From an uncultured delta proteobacterium (lineage in GTDB: Bacteria; RBG-13-61-14; DRUE01), in assembly GCA_903930515.1 (NCBI GenBank), contig CAIYYW010000004.1:1-17050 (forward strand): a stretch of DNA of 17,050 nucleotides. Direction: 5' to 3'. Shown here piece by piece: positions 7,171-14,044 of the stretch. Positions within the stretch are counted from its first letter, which is position 1. Each line of letters begins with the position of its first letter. The notes below the pieces were generated by a model. That model saw only the letters and a program-made list of their open reading frames with translations, was not told the origin of the DNA and made no database searches. A program made the translations under genes and the position numbers.

Positions 7171-7512
7171 ATGAACAAACTGGAGAAGTTTGAGCAGGAG
7201 AGACTGCGGAAGGATCTGCCCCAGATCCGCCCCGGAGACACGGTGCTGGTGCATCAGCGGATCAAGGAAGGCGACAAGGAGCGGACCCAGATTTTTGAGG
7301 GGACCATCATCCGGATCAAGAACCGCGGGCCGCGCACCACGATCACCGTCCGCAAGGTCTCTTATGGGATCGGCGTGGAAAAAGTCTTTCCGATCCACAG
7401 CCCGATCATGGAAAAAATTGAAGTGAAACAAAGGGGCAAGGTGAGACGGGCCAAGCTCTACTATCTGCGCGAGCTGGTCGGCAAGGCGGCCAAGATCAAG
7501 GAGCAGAGGTAA
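7171..7512 (+). CDS. rplS: 50S ribosomal protein L19
   Basis: A large-subunit protein at the 30S-50S interface. The 113 residues are full length: [34 protein letters not shown], the [20 protein letters not shown] block and the basic tail [20 protein letters not shown] are all canonical. An aaaggag ribosome-binding site precedes the ATG. It ends the translation cluster. A ribonuclease HII gene, a common next neighbour in other genomes, is absent here and replaced by the ATPase gene 12 bases downstream. Confidence 0.98.
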   Translation: MNKLEKFEQERLRKDLPQIRPGDTVLVHQRIKEGDKERTQIFEGTIIRIKNRGPRTTITVRKVSYGIGVEKVFPIHSPIMEKIEVKQRGKVRRAKLYYLRELVGKAAKIKEQR

Positions 7513-7524
7513 GCGGGACCGGCG

Positions 7525-9702
7525 ATGCAGCTAGTTGACCTGGTTTTGCAGGGCGTCAAGAAGTTTTCCCAGAGCCAGAAAATACCGTTCAAGCCAGGGT
7601 TCAACTTGATCTTCGGTACCAACGAGTCGGGCAAAACCACCCTGTTCAACTGCCTGATCGAGTTGCTGTTCCCCAACCGGATCGTTGACCTGAAAAAAGA
7701 TTGGCAGACCTGGCAGAGCGGGGGCCAGTCCCGGGCCGGCCTGACCATCCAGCAGAACGAGACCTTTTACCGGATCCTCAAGGATTTCAGCCAGAACGCC
7801 ATCAGCTTGTCGCGCCGGGCCCCGGGCAAGGACAAATTTGAGAGGCTGAGCGGAGACCCGAGCGAGATTTCCGCGATTTTAACCGAGGAGATCGGCCTGC
7901 CGGCTTATCAGGATTACAAGGTTTTATTTTTAGAAAGCAGGTTCTGGCTGCCCAGTTATACCGGCATGGAAAAAAACCCGGAAGAAGCCTCGGCAATTCC
8001 GGCAAGCGACGCCGATTCTGTCAAGCTAGAGCAGGTCTCCGATCTTGGCGGATCCTTTCCCGGGATAAGCCCGCCCGGGTTCGGCGGCCAGGCCATGCCC
8101 GGAATGACCGGGATACCGGGGATGCCGGGAATGCCCGGGATGCCCGGAATGCCGGGGATGCCGGATCTGATGGGGATGTCCGGAATTCCGGGATTGGGAA
8201 TGCCGGGAGACCTTCTGGGAGAGGATGACGGCCTGAGTTGGGAGGACAAGCAAAAACGGCTGGAGGAGCTTAAGGCGCAGAATGACCTGATCAAGGATGC
8301 CGATGAAATCCAGTATGAGATTGATGGGTACAATCATAAAATATTTGACCTGGACCGGGAGAAGGAAAAGGTCAAACTCTTTGATGGGGAGATCGCCGAG
8401 TTGGACCAGGAATTGGAAAAATATCGCTTCTTCCGCAACCTGCCGGAAAATATAGACCAACGGATCGCCCAGTATGATTCCATTGAAGACAACCGGGGCA
8501 AGGATATTGAAACGATAGATCAAAAAATGATCGGGCTGGATGAAGAGTTGAACTATTATATGGCTCAACCCATGTTTTACCAGCAGGCCTTTTTCAAGTT
8601 CGGCGTCGGCCTGATCGCAGCGGGAATTTTATCACTCATTCTCCGGTCGGTTCTGGGGATGGAATTCCTGCAATGGCTGGGAACCCTGATGCTTCCGGGA
8701 GTGGTGCTGGCCGGGATCGCGATGTGGAAATATTTAAGCGAGGAGAGCAAACGGACGGACTTGGGCGATACCCTGAAGCGGCTGGAAGACCAGAAGCGGA
8801 GCGTGGTCAAGGAATACCAGGTCCGGGGCGCGATTGTCAAACGGCTTTTGGAGCAGACCCACTGCGATGACACGCGGGAGCTCAAAGAAGCGCTCAATAG
8901 CTATCACGAGCTGGACGGCAAACGGAATGAACTATCGCGCAAGAAGAAGGAATTACTGATTAACCTGGACCTGGACAAGCTGAACCGCGAACAGAAGGAA
9001 ATTAGGGAAAAGATATCTCCCCTGGAAGAAAAACTGCGCGGGGTCGGATTGGCCGGAACGGATAAGACCGAGCTGAACAAGGAGATCGCGCGGCTGGAGA
9101 ACTCCCTTCAGCGCGCCCGCCAGATGGGATTGATCCGGCCCAAGCCCGGAGAAGCGGCCAAACCAGGCGAAACGGCCAAGCCCGGCGAAGCGGTTCCCTC
9201 CATCCCATCGGCGCCGGATGTGGGCAAGACCCAGATGGGGGTCGCTCCGAGGAGGGATTCCCTGCTCTTCTGGGAGCAGATCGCCGAGAGCGGCGGAAGG
9301 CTGTTCGGGTTAGGGACCGAGGAAATGTTTCAGCAAATCCTGTCGCGGGCCAATATCTATCTTCAGACCCTCTCCTCCAAGCGCTACCAGGAATTCCGCA
9401 AGGAGGAAAACCAGATCCTGGTTAAACTGGCCGAGATGGATCACGAGCAGGAGTTGACTCAACTGGGAAAGACCGCGGCCAACCTGGTTTACCTATCCCT
9501 TAAATTCGCCCTCCTGGAAATCGCGGCGCAAAAATATCAGTTCCCGATCCTGCTGGATGATCCCTACCTGGTGCTTGACGAAAACTGTTATCTCACCGTG
9601 GCCAAAACCCTCAAGCGGCTCAGCGCAAAAACCCAGGTGGTAATATTTTCCTCCCAAAAGGTCTTCGCCCAGGACGCCGACCAAGCCCTCAGTCTGGGCT
9701 GA
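7525..9702 (+). CDS. Rad50/SMC-like AAA ATPase with membrane hairpin and Met-Pro-Gly repeat
   Basis: A 725-residue protein with split-ATPase architecture, as in RecF/Rad50/YhaN-like proteins. The N-terminal lobe has Walker A GTNESGKTT (31-39). The C-terminal lobe has Walker B ILLDDPYLVLDE (675-686) preceded by a divergent signature, ELTQLGKTAANLVYLSLKFA (643-662), lacking the usual serine. Between them are: a flexible acidic/Gly-rich insert with Met-Pro-Gly repeats (191-229); predicted coiled coil (about 240-345); two hydrophobic segments (about 359-373 and 381-401) forming a membrane hairpin; a second coiled coil (about 405-530); and a Lys-Pro-Gly-Glu repeat linker (540-557). Membrane-anchored relatives exist among YhaN-like proteins, but I do not recognise this exact arrangement. 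The start lies 12 bases after rplS, suggesting read-through from the translation cluster. Role unknown: possibly a membrane-tethered DNA or chromosome-structure ATPase. Confidence 0.85.
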   Translation: MQLVDLVLQGVKKFSQSQKIPFKPGFNLIFGTNESGKTTLFNCLIELLFPNRIVDLKKDWQTWQSGGQSRAGLTIQQNETFYRILKDFSQNAISLSRRAPGKDKFERLSGDPSEISAILTEEIGLPAYQDYKVLFLESRFWLPSYTGMEKNPEEASAIPASDADSVKLEQVSDLGGSFPGISPPGFGGQAMPGMTGIPGMPGMPGMPGMPGMPDLMGMSGIPGLGMPGDLLGEDDGLSWEDKQKRLEELKAQNDLIKDADEIQYEIDGYNHKIFDLDREKEKVKLFDGEIAELDQELEKYRFFRNLPENIDQRIAQYDSIEDNRGKDIETIDQKMIGLDEELNYYMAQPMFYQQAFFKFGVGLIAAGILSLILRSVLGMEFLQWLGTLMLPGVVLAGIAMWKYLSEESKRTDLGDTLKRLEDQKRSVVKEYQVRGAIVKRLLEQTHCDDTRELKEALNSYHELDGKRNELSRKKKELLINLDLDKLNREQKEIREKISPLEEKLRGVGLAGTDKTELNKEIARLENSLQRARQMGLIRPKPGEAAKPGETAKPGEAVPSIPSAPDVGKTQMGVAPRRDSLLFWEQIAESGGRLFGLGTEEMFQQILSRANIYLQTLSSKRYQEFRKEENQILVKLAEMDHEQELTQLGKTAANLVYLSLKFALLEIAAQKYQFPILLDDPYLVLDENCYLTVAKTLKRLSAKTQVVIFSSQKVFAQDADQALSLG
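8095..8208 (+). repeat. Nine-base tandem repeat encoding Met-Pro-Gly
   Basis: Eight consecutive nine-base units of the type atgccnggn run from 8095 to 8166 with few changes (MTG, IPG and final MPD variants), then a looser Met/Gly/Pro-rich tail to 8208. The repeat is in frame in the ATPase gene and encodes a collagen-like Gly-every-third-residue tract at residues 191-228. Its palindromic cccggg content makes the opposite strand open as well, giving spurious Gly-Ile-Pro reading frames. Confidence 0.9.
9142..9195 (+). repeat. Three 18-base repeats encoding a KPGEAA-type linker
   Basis: Three adjacent imperfect 18-base units (9142-9159, 9160-9177, 9178-9195) encode KPGEAA, KPGETA and KPGEAV at residues 540-557 of the ATPase. 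This looks like a flexible linker joining the second coiled coil to the C-terminal ATPase lobe. Confidence 0.85.
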
Positions 9703-9788
9703 AACCGGGAATTAGGAATTGGCCGGATTCCCAACCCCAACCCCCAATTCCCAACTTGGCTTAATCCCATCCTTATGCTAAATTAAAA
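9703..9788. repeat. Intergenic gap with degenerate ggaatt/aattcc repeats
   Basis: The 86-base gap contains ggaattaggaattgg (9708-9722) and the inverse-type ccccaattcccaa (9742-9754), plus gggaat (9707-9712) facing attccc (9727-9732). Such low-complexity aattgg/ccaatt strings are frequent intergenic debris. The pairing is too weak and T-poor to be called a terminator. No convincing promoter for the next gene is visible. Confidence 0.4.
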
Positions 9789-11525
9789 ATGAAAATGATT
9801 CTCAGTTGGAAACAATTTTTGGCCGCGATCCTTTCCCTGACCGCGGCCTTCAGCGTGGTGCTGGGATGCGAGCTGGTGAAAAAATTCTCCCTCCATAACG
9901 CCCCGGATCAGGCAGGCTACACCCCGCTTTCCCGGGAGGCCGAGGCCAGGACTTTTTTCAGCGAGGGAATGCAACTGATGTTTGACAATAAGATGCCTCA
10001 GGCCAAAGCCTATTTTAATAAAGCCCTGGAACTGGATCCCGATTCCGCCTATCTCCATTTCAAGATGGCACAGGCGAACGCGGTCTCCGCGGATTACCCG
10101 GCCGCGACCGCCGAGGCCGAGAGCGCGATCAAGCTGGACCCGGGCTGGTCCGAGCCGTATTTCTTTTTGATTGAAATGTATCTGGCCGGAAGGAAGCCCG
10201 ACCTGGCCGAGCCGATCGCGGAGAAGCTGGTGGAAATCGCGCCCGATGACCCGTTGGCCTGCCGCGATCTGGCCCGGGTTTATGAAATCAGGGGCTTGCC
10301 CGCGTCCGCGATCGTGGTCTTGGAAGATTACCTGGATCAACACCCGGACCAAATCTATCTCAAGAAAGAATACGCCCGCCTGTTGATCCGGACCGGACGG
10401 CCCGAGCAGGCGGAAAAAGTTTACCGGCAACTGTCCGAAGATGTCCCCGGGGATGTAGAGGTCTGGGCCGAATATGCCGGTCTGGAAGTTTCCCTTCAAA
10501 AAATCCCCCAAGCCCTCCAGGCCTATCAGGAAGAATTGAGTTTGGAGCCGGCCAATATCCAGGACCGGATGGAATTGGTTAAAATTTTAGTCAAACAGGG
10601 AAAGCCAGGGGAAGCGATTGCCCAGTTGGAGACCGCCAAGACGACCAACCCCGAGAGCGCGGACCCCTGGTCCTTTTCCGCTTTCCTGCATCTCCAGCAA
10701 AACCAGCCGGATTTGGCCGCGGATGAATATCGTCATCTCCTGGAGCTGAACCCCAAAGCCGAGGAAGCGATTTACAACTTGGGCTTGATTGAAACCATCC
10801 GGAAAAATTTGCCGGCCGCGGGGAAATGGTTTTCTCAGATACCTTCCGCCTCCAAGCTCTATCCCGACGCCCAGGCCCGGATGGTCTGGCTGGATTATGA
10901 TCAGGGCAAAAAGGAAGAGGCGATCCAACAGGCCCAAGCCCAGGTCCAGGAGCATCCGGGCAAAAAGCCTTTCTATCAGATCCTGGCGGAAATTTATCAG
11001 AAGGAAGAGCGATATGATGACGCGATCCGGCTACTTTCGGACGGCCTGAAGCATATCCCGGAGGACCCGGATTTGTTCTACTCGCTTGCGGTCATCTATT
11101 CCCTTGAGGGGGATCCCCAAAAATCTTTGGAGAACGCGCAGGCCGCCCTTAGTCTCAGCCCGGACAATCCCGAGCTTCTGAATTTCATCGGCTACTCCTG
11201 GGCGGACGCTAAGATCAACCTGGGTCAGGCCGAGGAATATTTGAAAAAGGCTTTGGGCAAAGAGCCGGAAAACGGCGCGGTCATTGACAGCATGGGCTGG
11301 CTTTATTTCCAGAAAGGACAAACCCGCGAGGCCCTGAAATGGGTTCTGCGCGCGAATGAAAAAATGCCGGGTGATCCGGAAATCAAAAAACACCTGGGGC
11401 AGATTTACTTGAAGCTCGGGGATATAAAAAAGGCGCGCGAATATTTACAACAAGCCCTGTCCCAAAAGCCCCATTCCGGACTGAAAACGCAAATTGAGGA
11501 CTTGTTAAAGCAAACCAATCCGTAA
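9789..11525 (+). CDS. Tetratricopeptide-repeat lipoprotein
   Basis: A 578-residue exported scaffold protein. The first 27 residues form a lipoprotein signal: Lys2 and Lys8, a hydrophobic core (about 9-24), then lipobox VLGC with Cys27 as the lipid-modified residue; +2 is Glu, so sorting to the outer membrane is plausible. From about residue 53 to the end the protein is almost entirely TPR units with the 34-residue rhythm, for example AKAYFNKALELDPDSAYLHF, AIVVLEDYLDQHPDQIYLKK and SLENAQAALSLSPDNPELLN; I estimate about 14 units. TPR superhelices hold protein partners, so this is likely an assembly or secretion adaptor. ATG 9789 lacks an obvious Shine-Dalgarno sequence; ATG 9795 is a possible alternative. 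The next gene follows after 16 bases. Confidence 0.85.
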   Translation: MKMILSWKQFLAAILSLTAAFSVVLGCELVKKFSLHNAPDQAGYTPLSREAEARTFFSEGMQLMFDNKMPQAKAYFNKALELDPDSAYLHFKMAQANAVSADYPAATAEAESAIKLDPGWSEPYFFLIEMYLAGRKPDLAEPIAEKLVEIAPDDPLACRDLARVYEIRGLPASAIVVLEDYLDQHPDQIYLKKEYARLLIRTGRPEQAEKVYRQLSEDVPGDVEVWAEYAGLEVSLQKIPQALQAYQEELSLEPANIQDRMELVKILVKQGKPGEAIAQLETAKTTNPESADPWSFSAFLHLQQNQPDLAADEYRHLLELNPKAEEAIYNLGLIETIRKNLPAAGKWFSQIPSASKLYPDAQARMVWLDYDQGKKEEAIQQAQAQVQEHPGKKPFYQILAEIYQKEERYDDAIRLLSDGLKHIPEDPDLFYSLAVIYSLEGDPQKSLENAQAALSLSPDNPELLNFIGYSWADAKINLGQAEEYLKKALGKEPENGAVIDSMGWLYFQKGQTREALKWVLRANEKMPGDPEIKKHLGQIYLKLGDIKKAREYLQQALSQKPHSGLKTQIEDLLKQTNP

Positions 11526-11541
11526 ACCGTCGCGAGGGAAA

Positions 11542-13272
11542 ATGAAAAAAAGATTGCTCCTTCTGATCCCGATCCTGGCTCTCAGCTTTCTTTCCTGCAA
11601 ACCCCGCAGCCAACCGGCCCAAAAACCTGGAACCCTTGCGGCGGATTCCGGAGCAGGCGCCTGCCAGGAAAAGCTTGAATTCCCGGGCGCGATGGAAAAG
11701 GTTTTGCCCGGCCCGGACGAAAAGCCGGTAAGCGGAGACTGGCTGGTGCGGGCGATGATGGACGAGCCGGGAACCTTGAACCCGGTCACGGCTACGGATA
11801 TTTATGCGGAGCTGGTGGATTCTTTAGTAATGGAAAGTCTGCTGGAGTTGGACATCGACACCCAGGAGCTCAAGCCGCTCCTGGCGGAAAGCTGGGAGGT
11901 CAGCCCGGATAAACTGGTATATACTTTTCATCTGCGTAAAAATGTCCGCTGGCATGACGGCAAACCGTTCACGGCTGATGATGTTATTTACACCCTGCAA
12001 AAAATTATGGACCCCAAGGTTGATGCCGCGCATTCCCGGATCTATTACATTGATTGCGTGGAGTATAAAAAGCTGGACGATTATACCGTTTACTTCCGCT
12101 GGAGACAGCCTTATTTTAAGGCCCTGGAAATCCTGGGCACCAGCCCGATGTTCATCGTTCCCAAACATATCCTGGATGACGGCACTGATTTCAACAAGCA
12201 CCCCTTCGGCCGCAACATCGTCGGCACCGGCCCTTATAAGTTTGTCAAATGGGAAACCGGGAAACGGATTGAGCTGGTCCGGAACGAAAACTACTGGGGA
12301 GCAAAACCCCGGATCAATCGGGTGGTGTTCAAGGTCATCACCAACGAAGATGTCGCGCTCCAGGCCTTCAAGCAGGGCGAATTGGACACGGTCAGCCTGA
12401 CCCCCACCCAGTGGACCAAGCAGACCAACTATCCGGAGTTTTACCAAAAGGCCAACAAGATCGCATACGATTACCCGCAGTTCGGATATATCGGTTGGAA
12501 CCTGAGGAGGCCCCCGTTTGATGACAAAAGGGTCCGCACCGCAATGACCTTGCTCCTGAACCGGGATGCAATTCTCAAAAATATTATGTTCTGTATGGGC
12601 AGGGTGGTGAGCGGGCCGTTTTACATCAACACCCCCTATTACGATCAATCCATCAAGCCCCTCCCCTATGACCCGGAACAGGCGAAAAAACTACTGGCCG
12701 AGGCCGGATGGTCGGATCACAACCAAGACGGCATCCTGGACAAGGACGGCAAGGATTTCCGGTTTGAGTTCCTGATGCCCTCCGGGAGTCAGGACACGGA
12801 AAAAATCGCCACTATTTACAAAGAAGACCTGGCCAAGGCCGGGATTGATATGCAAATCCGACAACTGGAATGGGCGGTGTTCCTGGAAAATATACAGGAC
12901 CATAAATTCGACGCATCCACCCTGGGATGGTCAATGGACTTTGACACCGACCCCTACCAGATCTGGCATTCCTCAATGGCCGATGTCAAAGGGTCGTCCA
13001 ATCATGTCGGCTATAAAAACCCCGAAGTGGACAAGCTGATTGAGCAAGGACGGGTGGAATTCGACCGCCCCAAGCGCGCCCTGATTTATCATCAGATCCA
13101 TAAAATCATCGCCGCCGATCAGCCATACACCTTCCTCTTTACCCCAAAAGCCAGGATCGCGGTGGATAAAAGATTCCGAAATGTAGTCCCCTATACCCTC
13201 CGGCCCATCTTCAAATTCACCGATTGGTTCGTGCCCCTAAACATTCAGAAATACTCCGATGACAAAAAATAG
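11542..13272 (+). CDS. Family 5 extracellular solute-binding lipoprotein (peptide/nickel-type)
   Basis: A 576-residue periplasmic or surface ligand-binding component of an oligopeptide-type ABC importer (SBP_bac_5, DppA/OppA class). The signal MKKRLLLLIPILALSFLSC ends at Cys19, a usable though not ideal lipobox. The mature part has the family hallmarks: DEPGTLNPVTATD near the start, LLAESWEVSPDKLVYTFHLR, KNVRWHDGKPFTADDVIYTL, GTGPYKFVKWETGKRIELVR, the hinge segment FGYIGWNLRRPPFDDKRVR and YDPEQAKKLLAEAGW. A gaggg ribosome-binding site precedes the ATG. No permease or ATPase genes are adjacent, so it is an orphan binding protein or partners with a transporter elsewhere. It appears co-transcribed with the TPR lipoprotein, which is unusual. 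The ligand cannot be predicted; peptides are the default. Confidence 0.93.
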   Translation: MKKRLLLLIPILALSFLSCKPRSQPAQKPGTLAADSGAGACQEKLEFPGAMEKVLPGPDEKPVSGDWLVRAMMDEPGTLNPVTATDIYAELVDSLVMESLLELDIDTQELKPLLAESWEVSPDKLVYTFHLRKNVRWHDGKPFTADDVIYTLQKIMDPKVDAAHSRIYYIDCVEYKKLDDYTVYFRWRQPYFKALEILGTSPMFIVPKHILDDGTDFNKHPFGRNIVGTGPYKFVKWETGKRIELVRNENYWGAKPRINRVVFKVITNEDVALQAFKQGELDTVSLTPTQWTKQTNYPEFYQKANKIAYDYPQFGYIGWNLRRPPFDDKRVRTAMTLLLNRDAILKNIMFCMGRVVSGPFYINTPYYDQSIKPLPYDPEQAKKLLAEAGWSDHNQDGILDKDGKDFRFEFLMPSGSQDTEKIATIYKEDLAKAGIDMQIRQLEWAVFLENIQDHKFDASTLGWSMDFDTDPYQIWHSSMADVKGSSNHVGYKNPEVDKLIEQGRVEFDRPKRALIYHQIHKIIAADQPYTFLFTPKARIAVDKRFRNVVPYTLRPIFKFTDWFVPLNIQKYSDDKK

Positions 13273-13536
13273 AAGAAGCGCAGGCATCCCGCCTTAAAGC
13301 GAGACCTGCGAACAAATAAATTTTCACCGCAAAGAACGCAAAGGTCGCAAAGAATTGGTCTGAGATATGAGATTTGAAATTTGAGAGTCAGCGCAAAGCA
13401 CTGATGCGCCGCAAAGCCGCAAAGAATTTTTCCTGTTTCCTTTGAATGTGCGAGCGCCTTCAGGCGCGACAAGGGCGGAGCCCTTGACCACTCTGTGCGA
13501 GCGACTTTGGGGGCACAGGACACGCGGAAATTCGGG
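13273..13536. repeat. Gene-free stretch with dispersed repeat fragments and small palindromes
   Basis: No plausible gene lies here. An imperfect dyad cgcagg/cctgcg (13279-13284 and 13305-13310) follows the solute-binding gene. Next come cgcaaag-type repeats (13327-13356 and 13390-13432; the latter shares a 15-mer with 1575-1589) and a ttgaaatttgag low-complexity string (13374-13385). Then two tight hairpins: gcgcc/ggcgc around ttca (13454-13467) and aagggc/gccctt around gga (13471-13485), bracketed by direct 10-base repeats tgtgcgagcg (13447-13456 and 13494-13503). The region resembles an accumulation site for small repeats next to a transposase-derived element. Confidence 0.6.
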
Positions 13537-13554
13537 GTCAGGTCTTCATTTGTA
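13537..13554 (+). repeat. Left terminal inverted repeat (18 bp)
   Basis: gtcaggtcttcatttgta, perfectly complementary to 13914-13931. Its last base is the first base of the ATG of the transposase remnant. The match stops on both sides, so the repeat length is exactly 18. Confidence 0.85.
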
Positions 13555-13890
13555 TGGCTCGGCCGTGGAGAATCCAATATCCGAACGCGGTCTATCATTT
13601 GACCAGCCGCGGGAAAGGTTGAGTCGGTGCCTGACTATCAAGAGCTTGCCCGGCCGGAGATTGATGTCACAAACGAACTTGAGCGGGTTGCCAATATTTT
13701 CGGAGTCCGGCGCCAGGACTTTCTCTGCAAGCGGAGAAACTTTCCGGCCCGGCTGGCAGGTTATTACCATTTGGTTGAGCAGTGCGGAAGGAGCCTGACC
13801 GCCGCGGGCTATGAAATGGGAGTGAAGACTTCTTCCGTGTCAATGGGGATCAAGTTTTTTAAAGAGATGACGGGAAAAAATAAAAGCTGA
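13554..13890 (+). pseudogene. REP-associated tyrosine transposase (RAYT) remnant with internal deletion
   Basis: ATG 13554 opens 22 codons, MARPWRIQYPNAVYHLTSRG ending KG-stop, which is the typical RAYT start (MARPLRI...YHVTSRGN). The frame then breaks: TGA at 13620-13622. A shifted frame from about 13627 to 13890 encodes a C-terminal RAYT-like segment of about 87 residues, including DVTNELERVANIFGVRR and a DnaA-domain-IV-like or helix-turn-helix region ending SSVSMGIKFFKEM. The whole Y1 catalytic core with HUH and Tyr, normally more than 100 residues, is missing. The remnant cannot act as a transposase. The C-terminal piece could still be read from GTG 13627, but no good ribosome-binding site is seen. 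Confidence 0.75.
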
Positions 13891-13913
13891 AAGCGCGGGT
13901 GGAGCAGTTAAAC

Positions 13914-13931
13914 TACAAATGAAGACCTGAC
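13914..13931 (-). repeat. Right terminal inverted repeat (18 bp)
   Basis: tacaaatgaagacctgac, the exact reverse complement of 13537-13554, located 23 bases after the remnant's stop codon. Confidence 0.85.
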
Positions 13932-14044
13932 TTCTAAAACTTAAATCAGTTCCCCCCGAGAATCGGCCCTCTCTAACTTGATTTTCCGTCCGGTCAAAGG
14001 CAATATAGAATTCTGGTTTCTGGGCGCGAGAAGGGAGAAACGGG
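13932..14044 (+). other. Leader region of the thrC operon
   Basis: The 113 bases between the mobile remnant and thrC contain TTGATT (13978-13983) and TATAGA (14004-14009), but the 20-base spacing is too long for a confident promoter; CAATAT at 14001-14006 gives 17-base spacing with a poorer box. An agggaga ribosome-binding site lies before ATG 14045. No riboswitch or leader peptide was recognised. The operon promoter probably lies here, because the upstream genes end at 13272. Confidence 0.35.

Larger units (their letters stand above)
13537..13931 (+). mobile_element. RAYT-derived mini-element with 18-bp terminal inverted repeats
   Basis: The ends gtcaggtcttcatttgta (13537-13554) and its exact reverse complement (13914-13931) bound a 395-bp unit containing only the two ends of a REP-associated tyrosine transposase. 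Similar gtcaggtct-type inverted repeats flank related transposases in other genomes as I recall them. The unit is non-autonomous: its internal gene has lost the catalytic middle. It could be mobilised in trans by an intact copy elsewhere. No target-site duplication was evident on inspection, which agrees with this transposase class. Confidence 0.75.

Noticed and set aside
8095-8166. CRISPR-like array
   Set aside because: The units are nine bases, contiguous, coding in frame and without spacers.
7956-8568. Reverse-strand reading frames rich in Gly-Ile-Pro over the ATPase gene
   Set aside because: They arise from the palindromic cccggg content of the Met-Pro-Gly repeat; the forward frame has conserved ATPase motifs on both sides.
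7525-9702. The ATPase as part of a known defence system
   Set aside because: No partner nuclease, toxin or reverse transcriptase gene is adjacent, and the neighbours are ribosomal and lipoprotein genes.
9756-9784. Promoter TTGGCT / TAAATT before the TPR lipoprotein gene
   Set aside because: Spacing is acceptable at 17, but transcription would begin at or after the start codon, leaving no room for a leader.
13279-13310. Terminator after the solute-binding protein gene
   Set aside because: The cgcagg/cctgcg arms are short with a 20-base loop and no T-run follows; it looks like a repeat fragment instead.
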